Assembly (NCBI RefSeq): GCF_000614975.1
Contig: NZ_BALM01000008.1
Location: 62,001 to 126,000 of the forward strand
Length of the DNA stretch: 64,000 bases
From: Shewanella marina JCM 15074
Lineage (GTDB): Bacteria; Pseudomonadota; Gammaproteobacteria; Enterobacterales; Shewanellaceae
Direction: 5' to 3'
The stretch's first letter is position 1; every line of letters begins with the position of its first letter. The notes below the pieces were generated by a model. That model saw only the letters and a list, made by a program, of their open reading frames with translations, had not been told where the DNA came from and ran no database searches. This document shows, in pieces, positions 26,347 through 36,592 of the stretch. Both the position numbers and the translations under genes were made by a program.

Positions 26347-28737
26347 TGGGGCGGATACATCTACATAAATTTGGTGGTTCAAGCTTAGCTGATGCAGATT
26401 GCTACCGTCGAGTGGTACATATATTACTGACTCATGGTCACAGTGACGATTTAGTGGTGGTATCTGCGGCAGGCAAAACGACCAATGCTTTGTATCGGTT
26501 ATTAGCTTAAACAAACGGGTGAATTATGGCAGCAATCGCTCGATGAACTATGCAGTTACCAGCAAGAATTGATTGAACAGCTATTAAGTCATGAGCAAGC
26601 GCAATCACTGCGCGAACGACTATCAAGTGATAAATCTCAGCTAATTAGTATCTTAAAACTGAGTAACATTAGTCAGTATCGACAAAATCAGTTACTCAGT
26701 TTTGGTGAACGATGGTCGGCACAATTAATGGCGGCACTATTGCGCGAATCTGGTGTGGCTGCGCGTCATTTAGATGCATGTCAGGTATTAGTGGCTGAAG
26801 ATGGCCCCGTGCCGCAAATTAAAACCGATATTTCACGCCAAAAATTACAGCAGTTTTTAACAGAGTATCCAGAGCAACGCATCGTTATTACCGGTTTTAT
26901 TTGTGCCAATGAACAAGGTGATACTTTATTGTTAGGCCGTAATGGTTCCGATTATAGTGCCACGCTATTAGCGAGTTTAGCCAATATTGGCCGTGTCACC
27001 ATTTGGACCGATGTGGAAGGTATCTTTAATGCTGATCCCAATAAAATCACGGATGCTAAATTACTGCATAATTTATCCCTTAATGAAGCGGATAAACTAG
27101 CTCATCTAGGTTCACCCGTGCTGCATAGTCGCACCTTAAAACCACTGTTTGATACCCAAGTGAGCTTAGCGGTTCGCTCCAGTTATGCGCCGCAAACTGA
27201 ATTTAGTTTAATTTCACCACAAACTGACGCAGCGAGTGCTCCAGTTGTGACCAATCTCGGTCAAGTGTGTCTATTTTCATTACAATTAGCGGGTAATATT
27301 GATGAGCTAAAACGGGCATTTAGCGATGCCGAGATGTTACCGTTAGGCTACTGGCAATACGGTGCTAATGATGTGTCATTTGCCTGCACTATGGAGTCTC
27401 AGCAGCAGTACAGCGATTTTTTAAATCAACATCATCAAACGTTAGGTATTAACTATTTTAGTCAGCAAGACAATTATGGTCTGGTGGCATTAGTGAGTGC
27501 GGATGCTAATCTGTATCGCCGTAGCTTTGCACGATTATTGAGTCGAGAAGCATTACCTTTATATCAAGATCCTTTGAGTTTAGTGACCTTAGTGCCAATC
27601 AAACAAGTTAATGTACTGACCCAAAAAGTACATCGCCGCTGCGCTGGGCCACGTAAACGTATTGGCGTGGTGTTGTTTGGCTTGGGGAATATAGGTCAAG
27701 CGTGGTTAAGCTTATTTGAACAAGCTGTTACGTCACTCAACCATGAATTAGAAGCCTCGGTGGAGCTGGTGGGATTGGTGAATTCCAGACAAGCATTGCT
27801 CAGTGATCAAGCTATCGATCTAGGCCATTGGCAATCGCAATTTAAGCAGCAAGCGCAAGCATGGCAATATCCGACATTATTAACGCAATTGTCGCAGCTA
27901 TCAGCAGATGAGTTAGTGGTGCTAGATATCAGTGCCAGTGAGCAGTTAAGTGCTCAATACCCTGCATTTTTTAAACATGGTATTCATATCGTCAGTGCGA
28001 ATAAACTAGCGGGTTCTGGCCCGTTAGATTTTTATAATAGTTTATTACAGCGATTAGCGAACAGACGTTTATTTTGGCGTTATAACGCCAGTTGTGGTGC
28101 GGGCTTACCTGTACAACATGCACTCAATGATCTGCATAATAGTGGTGATAAAGTCGCCGCTGTGGGGGGGATTTTCTCAGGTACACTGTGTTGGCTGTTT
28201 GAACACTATGATGGGCATGTGCCGTTTTCGCAACTGGTGTTACAAGCGAAAGCGTTAGGCATTACCGAGCCAGATCCGCGTGACGACCTTTCAGGTAAAG
28301 ATATGCAGCGTAAGTTGCTTATTCTTGCCCGTGAAATTGGCTTAAATATAGAGCTTAATGATATTGAGCTTGAGTCGTTAGTGCCCTGTGAATTAGCTCA
28401 AGTTTCTGTGACTGAGTTTTTAGCCAATATCAGTCGCTTGGATGAAACGATGTTGGCTCAATTTAGGCAAGCGCAGTCAGATAATAAAGTATTAAGGTAT
28501 GTGGCATCACTGGATTTAACTGACGATAAAGTGAGTGCAAAAGTGGCGGTAGAAGCGGTGGCATTAGATCACCCTTATGCCAATTTAACACCGGGCGATA
28601 ATGTGTTTGTGATTCGTAGTGGTTTTTATCGAGATAATCCATTAATCATTCGTGGTCCAGGGGCGGGGCGTGAAGTTACTGCCGCCGCAGTGCAATCAGA
28701 TTTAGCCCATATTTGTCGGGACTTATTGCAAGAATAA
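26346..28737 (+). pseudogene. metL: Bifunctional aspartate kinase / homoserine dehydrogenase II, frameshifted
   Basis: Fusion enzyme of the aspartate pathway. The first frame (26346-26510) encodes MGRIHLHKFGGSSLADA and VVSAAGKTTNAL, the kinase N-terminus, and stops at TAA 26508. The rest continues from 26509 in another frame as KQTGELWQQSLDEL, through GERWSAQLM, LLGRNGSDYSATLLA, the homoserine dehydrogenase cofactor motif GVVLFGLGNIGQAW and the SANKLAGSG segment, to 28737. One extra base (or two missing) at 26506-26508 explains the break. As given, the kinase lacks its KFGGSS nucleotide site while the dehydrogenase half is whole. A TTG at 26569 is only a fallback start. It is in operon with metB; a terminator follows. 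Confidence 0.85.
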
Positions 28738-28744
28738 TCTTTGA

Positions 28745-28766
28745 TTATACCAATTTGATTAAAGAA
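28745..28766. repeat. Solitary end of the palindromic MITE-like repeat
   Basis: TATACCAATTTGATTAAAGA repeats the terminal 20 bases of the elements at 44.7 and 54.1 kb, but the internal part is absent. It starts 8 bases after the metL stop codon. It could be a deletion remnant of a full element. Confidence 0.6.
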
Positions 28767-28771
28767 CTAAT

Positions 28772-28796
28772 AAAGCCAGCCTCGCGCTGGCTTTTT
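28772..28796 (+). terminator. Terminator of metB-metL
   Basis: AAAGCCAGC and GCTGGCTTT pair around a 5-base loop, followed by TTTG. Confidence 0.85.
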
Positions 28797-28869
28797 GTTA
28801 ATGCAAAATCGTTGATTGTTAAATAAATGAAAATAGGACTTGACTTGATTGATGACTAAGATAGTATTT

Positions 28870-28893
28870 GGACATGTAGACGTCTAAACGTCC
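28870..28893 (+). promoter_or_regulatory. Three tandem Met boxes before metF
   Basis: GGACATGT, AGACGTCT and AAACGTCC are consecutive 8-base units; the central one equals the MetJ consensus. They lie about 33 bases before the metF start, so metF is a separate MetJ-controlled transcription unit. Confidence 0.85.
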
Positions 28894-28916
28894 GGTTGTC
28901 ATAGGCAGTATCATAG

Positions 28917-29825
<909 letters not shown>

Positions 29826-29831
29826 TGCTCA

Positions 29832-29863
29832 TTTGATGAGTATCGAGCGCGATACTCATCAAA
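29832..29863 (+). terminator. Strong hairpin behind metF
   Basis: TTTGATGAGTATCG and CGATACTCATCAAA form a perfect 14-base stem with a 4-base loop AGCG. There is no long T-run after it, so it may act as a terminator or as an RNA-stabilising hairpin. Confidence 0.6.
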
Positions 29864-29878
29864 TTAAGTTATCAATTT

Positions 29879-30100
29879 ATGCAAACTAAAAATCATTGTC
29901 CTCGTTGTCATACATCTAATCAGTGTGCCACTGCCAAAGGGCAAACCATTGAGCAATGCTGGTGTATGCATACTGCATTACCTCAATTATCCTCATCAAC
30001 CAAGTTGTTACTTCCTGATATCGAGCAAGGTTGTTTGTGTGCCACTTGTTGGCAGACTCTCGCGCAAATAGACAAATTAGCCAAACCTGTATCGCCGTAA
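29879..30100 (+). CDS. Small cysteine-rich CWC-family protein
   Basis: A 73-residue protein with CPRCHTSNQC near the N-terminus, the CWC motif in EQCWCMHT and CLCATCW near the C-terminus. This pattern, with the name-giving CWC, matches a small conserved family of unknown function that presumably binds zinc. It lies 15 bases beyond the metF hairpin and upstream of the symporter gene with no clear functional link. The start ATG at 29879 lacks a strong ribosome site. Confidence 0.7.
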   Translation: MQTKNHCPRCHTSNQCATAKGQTIEQCWCMHTALPQLSSSTKLLLPDIEQGCLCATCWQTLAQIDKLAKPVSP

Positions 30101-30186
30101 AATATATCTTCTAAAATTTCACTATGTTAATTATTTGTTGTAGCCTGTTTAATAATGCAACAACAATCATTATTAATGAGGTGAAG

Positions 30187-31554
30187 ATGGAAACCATTAC
30201 TAATTTTATTAGTGCGATAAATGGTGTTGTGTGGGGCACCCCCATGCTCATCCTAATTCTAGGGGTTGGCTTATTCTTGTCTATTGGTTTAAAGCTTATG
30301 CCTATTTTGAAGTTGGGTACTGGCTTTAAGTTACTGTGGACGGGGCGTATCCCAGATCCTGATAAAAAACTAAAAGGTGAAATTAGTCCATTTAACGCAT
30401 TAATGACGTCTCTTTCTGCCACCATTGGTACAGGTAATATTGCAGGTGTTGCTACGGCTATTTTTATGGGTGGTCCTGGCGCGCTTTTTTGGATGTGGTG
30501 TACCGCATTAGTCGGCATGGCAACTAAGTTCGCCGAAGCCGTGTTGGCGGTTAAATATCGTGAGACGGATGCTGATGGCAACCATGTTGGTGGCCCTATG
30601 TATTACATTAAAAATGGTCTCGGTAGCAAATGGACTTGGCTGGGAACGGCATTTGCGCTATTTGGTGCCTTAGCTGGCTTTGGTATTGGTAATACGGTGC
30701 AATCTAACTCGGTTGCTGATGCATTAGAGAGTAATTTTGGTATCCCATTTTGGGTGACTGGCGTGATCTTAATGGTCTTGGTCGGTGCCGTGTTAATGGG
30801 GGGAATTAAGCGCATCGCTGAAGTTGCAGGTAAATTAGTGCCGTTGATGACGTTATTCTATTTAACTGCGGGCATTGCGGTATTAATTGTTTATGCCGAT
30901 CAAGTACCTGCCGCATTTGCACTTGTGATTGAAAGTGCTTTTAATCCAGTCGCAGCGCAGGGCGGTTTTGCCGGGGCAGCCGTTTGGGCGGCAATTCGTT
31001 TTGGTGTGGCTCGGGGCGTATTTTCGAACGAAGCGGGTTTAGGTAGTGCGCCAATTGCTCATGCCGCGGCGCAAACCAATAATCCCGTCGCGCAAGGTTT
31101 AGTGGCAATGTTAGGCACCTTTATTGATACCATTATCGTTTGTAGTATTACAGGGTTAGCGATTATAGTTTCTGGCGCTTGGACCTCTGGTGAGAACGGT
31201 GCGGCATTGACCTCATTTGCTTTCTCACATGCGATTCCCTTTGGGCATTATATCGTTGCTATTGCATTGGCTATTTTTGCTTTTACTACCATACTTGGCT
31301 GGAGTTTTTACTGTGAGAAGTGTGTGCAGTATCTGTTTGGTATTAAAGCCGTGAAGCCATTTCGATTAATTTGGACTTTAGTGGTTCCTATTGGTGCGAT
31401 TAGTTCGCTTGATTTTATTTGGTTGCTTGCCGATACTTTGAACGCGATGATGGCAATTCCAAATTTAATTGCATTGATTTTGCTTAGCCCTGTTGTATTT
31501 GCGCTAACAAAGCAGTATTTTGCCGATCGTAAAGCGGATGAGAGTCGCCGATAA
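30187..31554 (+). CDS. Sodium:alanine (AGCS family) amino-acid symporter
   Basis: A 455-residue membrane transporter with about 11 membrane segments. AGCS signatures are seen: SATIGTGNIAGVATAIFMGGPGALFWMW-type sequence, KFAEAVLAVKYRE, GGPMYYIKNGLG and FGVARGVFSNEAGLGSAPIAHAAA. Such proteins import alanine or glycine with sodium. ATG 30187 is chosen because GAGGTGA lies just before it and the upstream extension is not conserved in type. It is monocistronic, with a hairpin after the stop. Confidence 0.85.
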   Translation: METITNFISAINGVVWGTPMLILILGVGLFLSIGLKLMPILKLGTGFKLLWTGRIPDPDKKLKGEISPFNALMTSLSATIGTGNIAGVATAIFMGGPGALFWMWCTALVGMATKFAEAVLAVKYRETDADGNHVGGPMYYIKNGLGSKWTWLGTAFALFGALAGFGIGNTVQSNSVADALESNFGIPFWVTGVILMVLVGAVLMGGIKRIAEVAGKLVPLMTLFYLTAGIAVLIVYADQVPAAFALVIESAFNPVAAQGGFAGAAVWAAIRFGVARGVFSNEAGLGSAPIAHAAAQTNNPVAQGLVAMLGTFIDTIIVCSITGLAIIVSGAWTSGENGAALTSFAFSHAIPFGHYIVAIALAIFAFTTILGWSFYCEKCVQYLFGIKAVKPFRLIWTLVVPIGAISSLDFIWLLADTLNAMMAIPNLIALILLSPVVFALTKQYFADRKADESRR

Positions 31555-31563
31555 GATTAAAAA

Positions 31564-31588
31564 AATGCCCAGTCGTAAACTGGGCATT
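31564..31588. terminator. Hairpin between convergent genes
   Basis: AATGCCCAGT and ACTGGGCATT form a 10-base stem. On the minus strand a run of seven T follows, so it works best for the small minus-strand gene at 31619. Confidence 0.8.
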
Positions 31589-31618
31589 AACATTGTCGAT
31601 TTTGAAACAGTGAGTTAA

Positions 31619-31789
31619 TTAAAAATCGTCTCCCATTAATTGTTTGAGTTGTTTTTGTTCGAAGTAGTCATCTAAGCGTCGTTTGACTTCCCTTTTGTTG
31701 CGTAAGGCTTGCTCAGATGGTCTACTCTTGCTACTCGTCATTGTTTCAATTTCGATGTCGTTATTAGCGGTTTCAATGATTCGACTCAC
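31619..31789 (-). CDS. Small PA3496-like protein
   Basis: A 56-residue charged protein starting at GTG 31789 (GAGG 8 bases upstream on the minus strand) and ending GDDF before TAA. The segment EVKRRLDDYFEQKQLKQLMGDDF resembles the PA3496 family of short proteins, annotated as putative envelope integrity proteins, with the typical RRxxDDYxEQxxL pattern. It has no membrane segment or signal. A terminator lies 30 bases after the stop. Function is unknown; the family call is from recalled pattern only. Confidence 0.65.
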   Translation of the reverse strand: MSRIIETANNDIEIETMTSSKSRPSEQALRNKREVKRRLDDYFEQKQLKQLMGDDF

Positions 31790-32007
31790 AATAAATACCT
31801 CGTCCCTAAATTGATATTCATTTGGCTAATGGTTCGCTAAACATTTGTGCAACATTAATGTAACGGTTAGCTTTGAAAAAATGTGAGATCTAAGTAGCAT
31901 TTTTTTATTTATGTTAGGCTAAAATTGGCCAAGAGCTTTTTGGCTTCTGTATGGCACTCGATGGATTTTATTGAGTGTATTTTTTGTCGTTATTTGGAAT
32001 AACCCCA

Positions 32008-32898
32008 ATGAAAATAGGTATTTTGTCCCAATTTCCAGAGTTGTACTCTACTAAGCGCTTGCAGGAAGCATGTATCGCAAGGGGACATGAGGCTGAGATA
32101 ATTAATATTGCGAATTGTTATATGAATATCAATTCCGTTAAGCCAACTATTCATCAAGAAGGCGTGGAGCTGACAGGTTTTGATGCTGTCATTCCTCGTA
32201 TTCATGCGAAAGTGACTTTTTATGGCTGCTCTGTGGTGCGTCAATTTGAGATGATGGGAGTGTATGCTGCCAATGATTCTATTGCCATTTCACGCTCTCG
32301 CGATAAATTAACGGCATTACAGTTACTGTCACGTAAAGGTATTGGTATGCCTGTGACGGGCTTTGCAAGCAAACCGGGCGATATTCCTGATTTGATCAAT
32401 ATGGTGGGTGGCGCACCATTAGTGATTAAATTATTGGAAGGTACCCAAGGCATCGGCGTGGTATTAGCAGATACCAAAAAGGCGGCTGAAAGCGTGATTG
32501 AGGCTTTCTTTGGTCTTAAAGCCAACATTATGGTGCAAGAATTTATTAAAGAAGCGAATGGCTCGGATATTCGTTGCTTTGTAGTGGGCGACAAAGTTGT
32601 TGCCGCAATGAAGCGCCAAGGTCCTGAAGGCGATTTCCGCTCTAACCTACATTTAGGTGGACATGGCGAAACCATTAAAATCACCCCATTAGAACGTAAA
32701 ACTGCTGTAGCGGCGGTTAAAGCGATGGGATTAGTGGTTGGTGGTGTTGATATCCTACGTTCTGAGCGTGGTCCATTAGTGCTTGAGGTAAACTCTGCCC
32801 CTGGTCTAGAAGGCATTGAGAAAACCACTGGTATTGACGTTGCTACACCGATTATTGAGTTAATTGAACGTAATGCTTTAAGTAAGCGTCAACGTTAA
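32008..32898 (+). CDS. rimK: RimK, ribosomal protein S6 glutamate ligase (ATP-grasp)
   Basis: A 296-residue ATP-grasp ligase that adds glutamates to the C-terminus of ribosomal protein S6. I start at ATG 32008 ([21 protein letters not shown]). RimK hallmarks: [76 protein letters not shown] and the metal-binding end [20 protein letters not shown]. It is a single gene followed by a terminator. No rimB-type protease gene is adjacent in the window. Confidence 0.9.
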   Translation: MKIGILSQFPELYSTKRLQEACIARGHEAEIINIANCYMNINSVKPTIHQEGVELTGFDAVIPRIHAKVTFYGCSVVRQFEMMGVYAANDSIAISRSRDKLTALQLLSRKGIGMPVTGFASKPGDIPDLINMVGGAPLVIKLLEGTQGIGVVLADTKKAAESVIEAFFGLKANIMVQEFIKEANGSDIRCFVVGDKVVAAMKRQGPEGDFRSNLHLGGHGETIKITPLERKTAVAAVKAMGLVVGGVDILRSERGPLVLEVNSAPGLEGIEKTTGIDVATPIIELIERNALSKRQR

Positions 32899-32919
32899 TT
32901 TATTGCTTCGCTCATTGAT

Positions 32920-32949
32920 AAAAAACGCCACTTTTCAGTGGCGTTTTTT
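32920..32949. terminator. Bidirectional terminator
   Basis: AAAAAACGCCACT and AGTGGCGTTTTTT form a 13-base stem with loop TTTC, between convergent rimK and the porin-like gene. Confidence 0.9.
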
Positions 32950-32965
32950 ATTACTGCTATACCTA

Positions 32966-33652
32966 TTACATATCGAAACTATAACTCCAGCTAATAATAA
33001 ATTTGCCATCATCGTCAGCTAAATCGGTATCTGCCAAGGTAAAGCTGACATCGCCTATTGCCGTGCTTTTACTCAGAGAAAGCCGATAGTCGCTATAATT
33101 GTTGGTGTTATACCAAGCTTGCACTACATCACCGCTGGAATAGCCGTAATGAGCACTTAAAGTTAAGGTGTCTGATATCGGGTAGCGAATAAGCGCCTCT
33201 ACATATCTAAGGTCACGATTATCAAGTGTTGGCGCGGTAACGTTATCGCCTGCATTTATTACATAAGAGTACTGTAGCCATAACCAATGCCATTCAAGTG
33301 CTGCTTTTAACTCTCCAAAATCAATATTGGCATCTGCGTCAGGGTAACCATAATGGAGATAGCTGAAATCATAACTAATTTGTTGAGTTATTTGACCGCT
33401 GTAGCCCGTATAAAAATCAAGTTCGTAGCTGGTGTCATCGCCAAAATCAATATTTGAAGCCCAACTTCCTAGGTAGAATCCTGATTGATGTTGGTAATCA
33501 ATACCGCCTTGTATTGCGGCTGCATCTTGGGTTTGACTGACACCACGCCATAAATAATTGGAGCTTGCTCCTATATTGGCGCTCCATTGTGCATAACTTG
33601 AGGTGGGTAATATGACGAGTGTACCGATTAAACTGACGAGTAGGGGGTTCAT
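32966..33652 (-). CDS. TorF-family putative porin
   Basis: A 228-residue exported protein. The signal peptide ends in SSYA before QWSANIGASSNYLWRGVSQTQ, the signature start of the TIGR02001/TorF family. The body is a beta-barrel of alternating residues (GFYLGSWASNIDFGDDTSYELDFYTGYSG) and ends in aromatic-rich SWSYSFDM. Family members are outer-membrane barrels of unclear substrate, often regulated by respiratory conditions. It is monocistronic and followed by the terminator shared with rimK. Confidence 0.85.
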   Translation of the reverse strand: MNPLLVSLIGTLVILPTSSYAQWSANIGASSNYLWRGVSQTQDAAAIQGGIDYQHQSGFYLGSWASNIDFGDDTSYELDFYTGYSGQITQQISYDFSYLHYGYPDADANIDFGELKAALEWHWLWLQYSYVINAGDNVTAPTLDNRDLRYVEALIRYPISDTLTLSAHYGYSSGDVVQAWYNTNNYSDYRLSLSKSTAIGDVSFTLADTDLADDDGKFIISWSYSFDM

Positions 33653-33828
33653 TTTATTCTCCTTAAATTATAAGTCGTCACCTTTTTAAGTGACTTTGTT
33701 TCGCTAAAATAAGGAGTTGCTAAAACAGTGCCAATAATTTAATTATTGTATTACAAATGGTTATGAATATTAAAAAGTCATGATGAGTGATTAAAGTGCA
33801 GTGAAGGTCGAAAAATGTGCAATAAAAA

Positions 33829-33847
33829 AGCAGCCCAAAGGCTGCTT
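33829..33847 (-). terminator. Terminator of the HU gene
   Basis: AAGCAGCC and GGCTGCTT form an 8-base stem with a 3-base loop; on the minus strand TTTTTTATT follows. Confidence 0.85.
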
Positions 33848-33868
33848 AATGTAACCAGTCGATTGTAT

Positions 33869-34144
33869 TTACGGATTAACGCAATCTTTAAGTTGTTTAC
33901 CTGCTTTGAATTTTGGCACAGTTGCCGCAGGGATTTGGATCTCTTTGCCTGTTTGTGGGTTGCGACCAGTGCGAGCAGCTCGCTGGCTTGTTTCAAATGA
34001 GCCAAAACCGATAATAGATACTTTTTGACCGTCTTTCATTGCTTCAGCAATTGTTTGTTCGAAAGACTGTAGTGCACGAGCTGATTCTGCTTTAGTTAAG
34101 CCAGATTTGGTTGCCATTTGTGCAACTAATTCACTCTTATTCAT
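33869..34144 (-). CDS. HU-family DNA-binding protein
   Basis: A 91-residue histone-like protein. MNKSELVAQMATKSGLTKAES, then KVSIIGFGSFETSQRAARTGRNPQTG with the DNA-intercalating arm RNPQTG, and the C-terminal FKAGKQLKD are diagnostic of HU. It binds and bends DNA in the nucleoid. The C-terminus DCVNP replaces the usual DAVN of HU-alpha/beta. It is a second-type HU copy or the main hupA/B gene; which one cannot be decided in the window. ATG 34144 is the start. Confidence 0.9.
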   Translation of the reverse strand: MNKSELVAQMATKSGLTKAESARALQSFEQTIAEAMKDGQKVSIIGFGSFETSQRAARTGRNPQTGKEIQIPAATVPKFKAGKQLKDCVNP

Positions 34145-34312
34145 ATTGTTATCTCTTCTTTCCGTAGATGGTCATTGTTGACTGGCTAAACATGCCACAT
34201 GATTTTAACATTTGAAAGAAAATCGTGTTGAAAACCCACCTAAAATACAACTAAATTACTCAAAATTTGCTCTAGGTCAGATTTTTGTTAATTATTTGTG
34301 TGCGGGTTTTAT

Positions 34313-34711
34313 TTACTGAGATAGGTAACTTTTTGTGGAGCTTTTAAAAGTAATGACATACTGCAAAATTAACCAACTGATGAGCAATGTCACGCCTAGG
34401 CTAGCCGAGATGGGTAAGGCATTGAGTGAATCTGTGAGTTTATCCGGGGTAACTTGCCAAGCAATAATCGCCACTATCCCATACGCGACGACAACGAGTG
34501 TTTGTAAAATGACATAAACCTTTAACACTAAATAGCTCCAACTCATCGGCTTTAATAATCCAATGAGTACCAATATGCTGGCAATTGAAAATATATCTAA
34601 GGTTTGCACACTGATGGCACGCCAAATCGCTAGGGTAGTGGCGAGGATATAAAATATGATCAAAATGTTGAGTGATAGCGGGCGAGGGTTCGTCATTGAA
34701 CTGTTCATCAT
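34313..34711 (-). CDS. Four-helix membrane protein of unknown function
   Basis: A 132-residue protein with four hydrophobic segments (around 15-34, 40-58, 62-85 and 101-122) and a polar C-terminus. It has no recognised motif. The start MMNSSMTN has several possible Met codons, and no strong ribosome site is seen. It faces away from the DUF4240 gene. It resembles small integral proteins that are conserved only within a genus. Confidence 0.6.
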   Translation of the reverse strand: MMNSSMTNPRPLSLNILIIFYILATTLAIWRAISVQTLDIFSIASILVLIGLLKPMSWSYLVLKVYVILQTLVVVAYGIVAIIAWQVTPDKLTDSLNALPISASLGVTLLISWLILQYVITFKSSTKSYLSQ

Positions 34712-34889
34712 TGGCCTAGGTATTAATCCATTATATTGGCTAGTGTAAAAAAATTGTTCTTAGCCGTCTATGCTTACCATTGAGCGAGAAGGTGTAGATA
34801 GCCAAATAACCTGAATATCACACCAATAAGCTGTTTGGGTATATAATACGCAAAAATATTTACGCAAAAATATTGAGCCTTTATTTATT

Positions 34890-35399
34890 ATGACTATTGA
34901 ACAATTTTGGCAACTCGTGAGCCGCACCAGTGCCGACCAAGATCAACAATCACTTTCAGAAGTATTACGCAGCAAACTCTCTTCATTGAGTGCTGAAGAG
35001 TTAACTGAGTTTGATAAACATTTCGGACAGCAGATGCGCCGTGCTTATCAATGGCCATTATGGGGGGCTGCACACGTAATTGCTGGTTGTGATTCTGAGT
35101 ATGCATTTGCTGAGTTCCGTAGTTTTCTAATCTCTTTAGGCCAGCAGCGTTTTGAAGCCGCATTAGTTGATGCTGATAGTTTAGGTGATATTGAAGTATG
35201 GCCGATGGTTAATGGTTATGCTTACCCATTTGTTGATGAATACGATTTAATTGCGGGGCAGATTTTTGAAGATAGAACCGGTGATGAATTACCATTTATA
35301 CCGTCTGGACATCACCAACCTGCGGGTAAGAAATTTAATGATAAGCCTAAGCAACTTAAATTAACTTACCCTAAATTGAGTCAACGCTTTCCTTTTTAA
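34890..35399 (+). CDS. DUF4240-domain protein
   Basis: A 169-residue cytosolic protein. MTIEQFWQLVSRTSADQDQQ and the segment AYQWPLWGAAHVIAGCDSEYAFAEFRSFLISLGQQRFEAALVDADSL match the DUF4240 family (W/F-rich first helix, then D-x-F-x-x-F-R-x-W/F-L-I-x-x-G). The function is unknown; family members occur in many bacteria and sometimes near toxin-immunity genes, which are absent here. A fragment matching the TACCAATT repeat end sits exactly at the stop codon. Confidence 0.75.
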   Translation: MTIEQFWQLVSRTSADQDQQSLSEVLRSKLSSLSAEELTEFDKHFGQQMRRAYQWPLWGAAHVIAGCDSEYAFAEFRSFLISLGQQRFEAALVDADSLGDIEVWPMVNGYAYPFVDEYDLIAGQIFEDRTGDELPFIPSGHHQPAGKKFNDKPKQLKLTYPKLSQRFPF

Positions 35400-35551
35400 T
35401 ACCAATTCAACCCTTTGTTGGATTCGGTGGTGGTTTATTAAACTATTTGTTGTGCATAAGGTCTAATTCTCGTATTCGCTAAATAGCATATTTGTCAGTT
35501 GATTATGCTGTTGATTTAGCAAAGGTTGTTGTATTGCTTAAGGAGGCAAAT

Positions 35552-36082
35552 ATGAAAATGAGATACCTATTGTTAGTAGGTGTATTAGCGAGTAGTGCGG
35601 CAATGGCGCAAGCTGATGTCTCAGAGCCGCAAGATATATTAACTAAAGATGGCATGGTCAATATTACTTGGCAGCAGCCTGATAGTTACCGTGATATTAA
35701 AGCGGGCTCAGATATCCAATCACGGTTTGAAAAACGTTTATTCAACGCTTTAACTGCAAGTTTGAATAAGCAAGCCGAACAAGTCCTTAAAACAGGTCAA
35801 TCTCTTGAATTGACTGTGACTAATCTTGATTTAGCTGGTGATATGCGCCCGACATTTGGTGCAACGGCAAATGATCTTAGAGTGGTTAAGAATATCTACC
35901 CTCCGCGAATTAGTTTTAGCTATAAATTATTGAGCGATGGTAAGGTGATGGTCGCTGGCACTGAGAATTTATCGGATATGAATTTTTTAGGTGGCATTCA
36001 GTCTGGTCATCAAAAAGCATTTCATTATGAAGCTAAAATGTTAGATAAGTGGCTTGAGCAGATGGTTAAAACCGTTTATTAA
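35552..36082 (+). CDS. DUF3016-family exported protein
   Basis: A 176-residue protein with a signal peptide (MKMRYLLLVGVLASSAAMAQA), then MVNITWQQPDSYRDIKAGSDIQSRFEKRLF, typical of DUF3016. The start ATG 35552 follows AAGGAGG at 5 bases and replaces the longer frame from 35492. Such proteins are periplasmic and of unknown function, with a conserved W-x-x-P-x-x-Y-x-D segment. It ends before a terminator shared with a convergent gene. Confidence 0.8.
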   Translation: MKMRYLLLVGVLASSAAMAQADVSEPQDILTKDGMVNITWQQPDSYRDIKAGSDIQSRFEKRLFNALTASLNKQAEQVLKTGQSLELTVTNLDLAGDMRPTFGATANDLRVVKNIYPPRISFSYKLLSDGKVMVAGTENLSDMNFLGGIQSGHQKAFHYEAKMLDKWLEQMVKTVY

Positions 36083-36126
36083 GCTGTTTTAAAACCCCCA
36101 ACTTTAGGTTGTTTAGGGGTAAATAT

Positions 36127-36162
36127 AAAAAAGCTGGCTCATTTTAGATGGCCAGCTTTTTT
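36127..36162. terminator. Bidirectional terminator
   Basis: AAAAAAGCTGGC and GCCAGCTTTTTT form a 12-base stem around a 12-base loop, between convergent genes. Confidence 0.85.
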
Positions 36163-36166
36163 TATG

Positions 36167-36478
36167 TTAATCGCGAGCTTGTTGCTTGAACACTTGCAAG
36201 GTTTGCAGTAACAAGCCCAGCTTTTTGACAAACAGCTCTAATTGGGCTTTATCCATCTGCTCAGGTTGCAGTAGATTTAAGTCGTCTGCTAGCTCTTGTA
36301 CATAGGGTAAAAAGCGATTGTGGCGGCCATTAAATCCTTCATTTTCAGTGAAAATGGCACTAAATTTAGCGTGACCCGATTTTTGTAATTCATTAAGCTT
36401 AGCATCAGCATCGATAGCTTGGCGGTATGCCGTTTGCAAGTTGTCTTTTAGCTGCTCAATAACTTTAACGTATGGCAT
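36167..36478 (-). CDS. Conserved small helical protein (prephenate-dehydrogenase/PriC-annotated family)
   Basis: A 103-residue protein that is mostly helical: MPYVKVIEQLKDNLQTAYRQAIDADAKLNELQ, then GHAKFSAIFTENEGFN and FLPYVQELADDLNLL. Similar short proteins of Shewanella and Vibrio carry inconsistent database names (prephenate dehydrogenase or PriC-like). I see no catalytic or DNA-binding motif, so I leave the function open. The start is ATG 36478. It is divergent from the TraB-type gene. Confidence 0.6.
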   Translation of the reverse strand: MPYVKVIEQLKDNLQTAYRQAIDADAKLNELQKSGHAKFSAIFTENEGFNGRHNRFLPYVQELADDLNLLQPEQMDKAQLELFVKKLGLLLQTLQVFKQQARD

Positions 36479-36592
36479 AACTGCCCCTATAATCTTGTTT
36501 AATGGGTAATATTATACGGATATTCACTCTAAAATGCAGCCCAGAGGCTAAGCCTGTGGCAATTGATTGACTCAATAAAGGAATATAACGCA

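Noticed and set aside
36167..36478. Naming the small helical protein PriC or prephenate dehydrogenase
   Set aside because: The protein is far too short and has none of the motifs of prephenate dehydrogenase; the PriC resemblance is not visible in the sequence.
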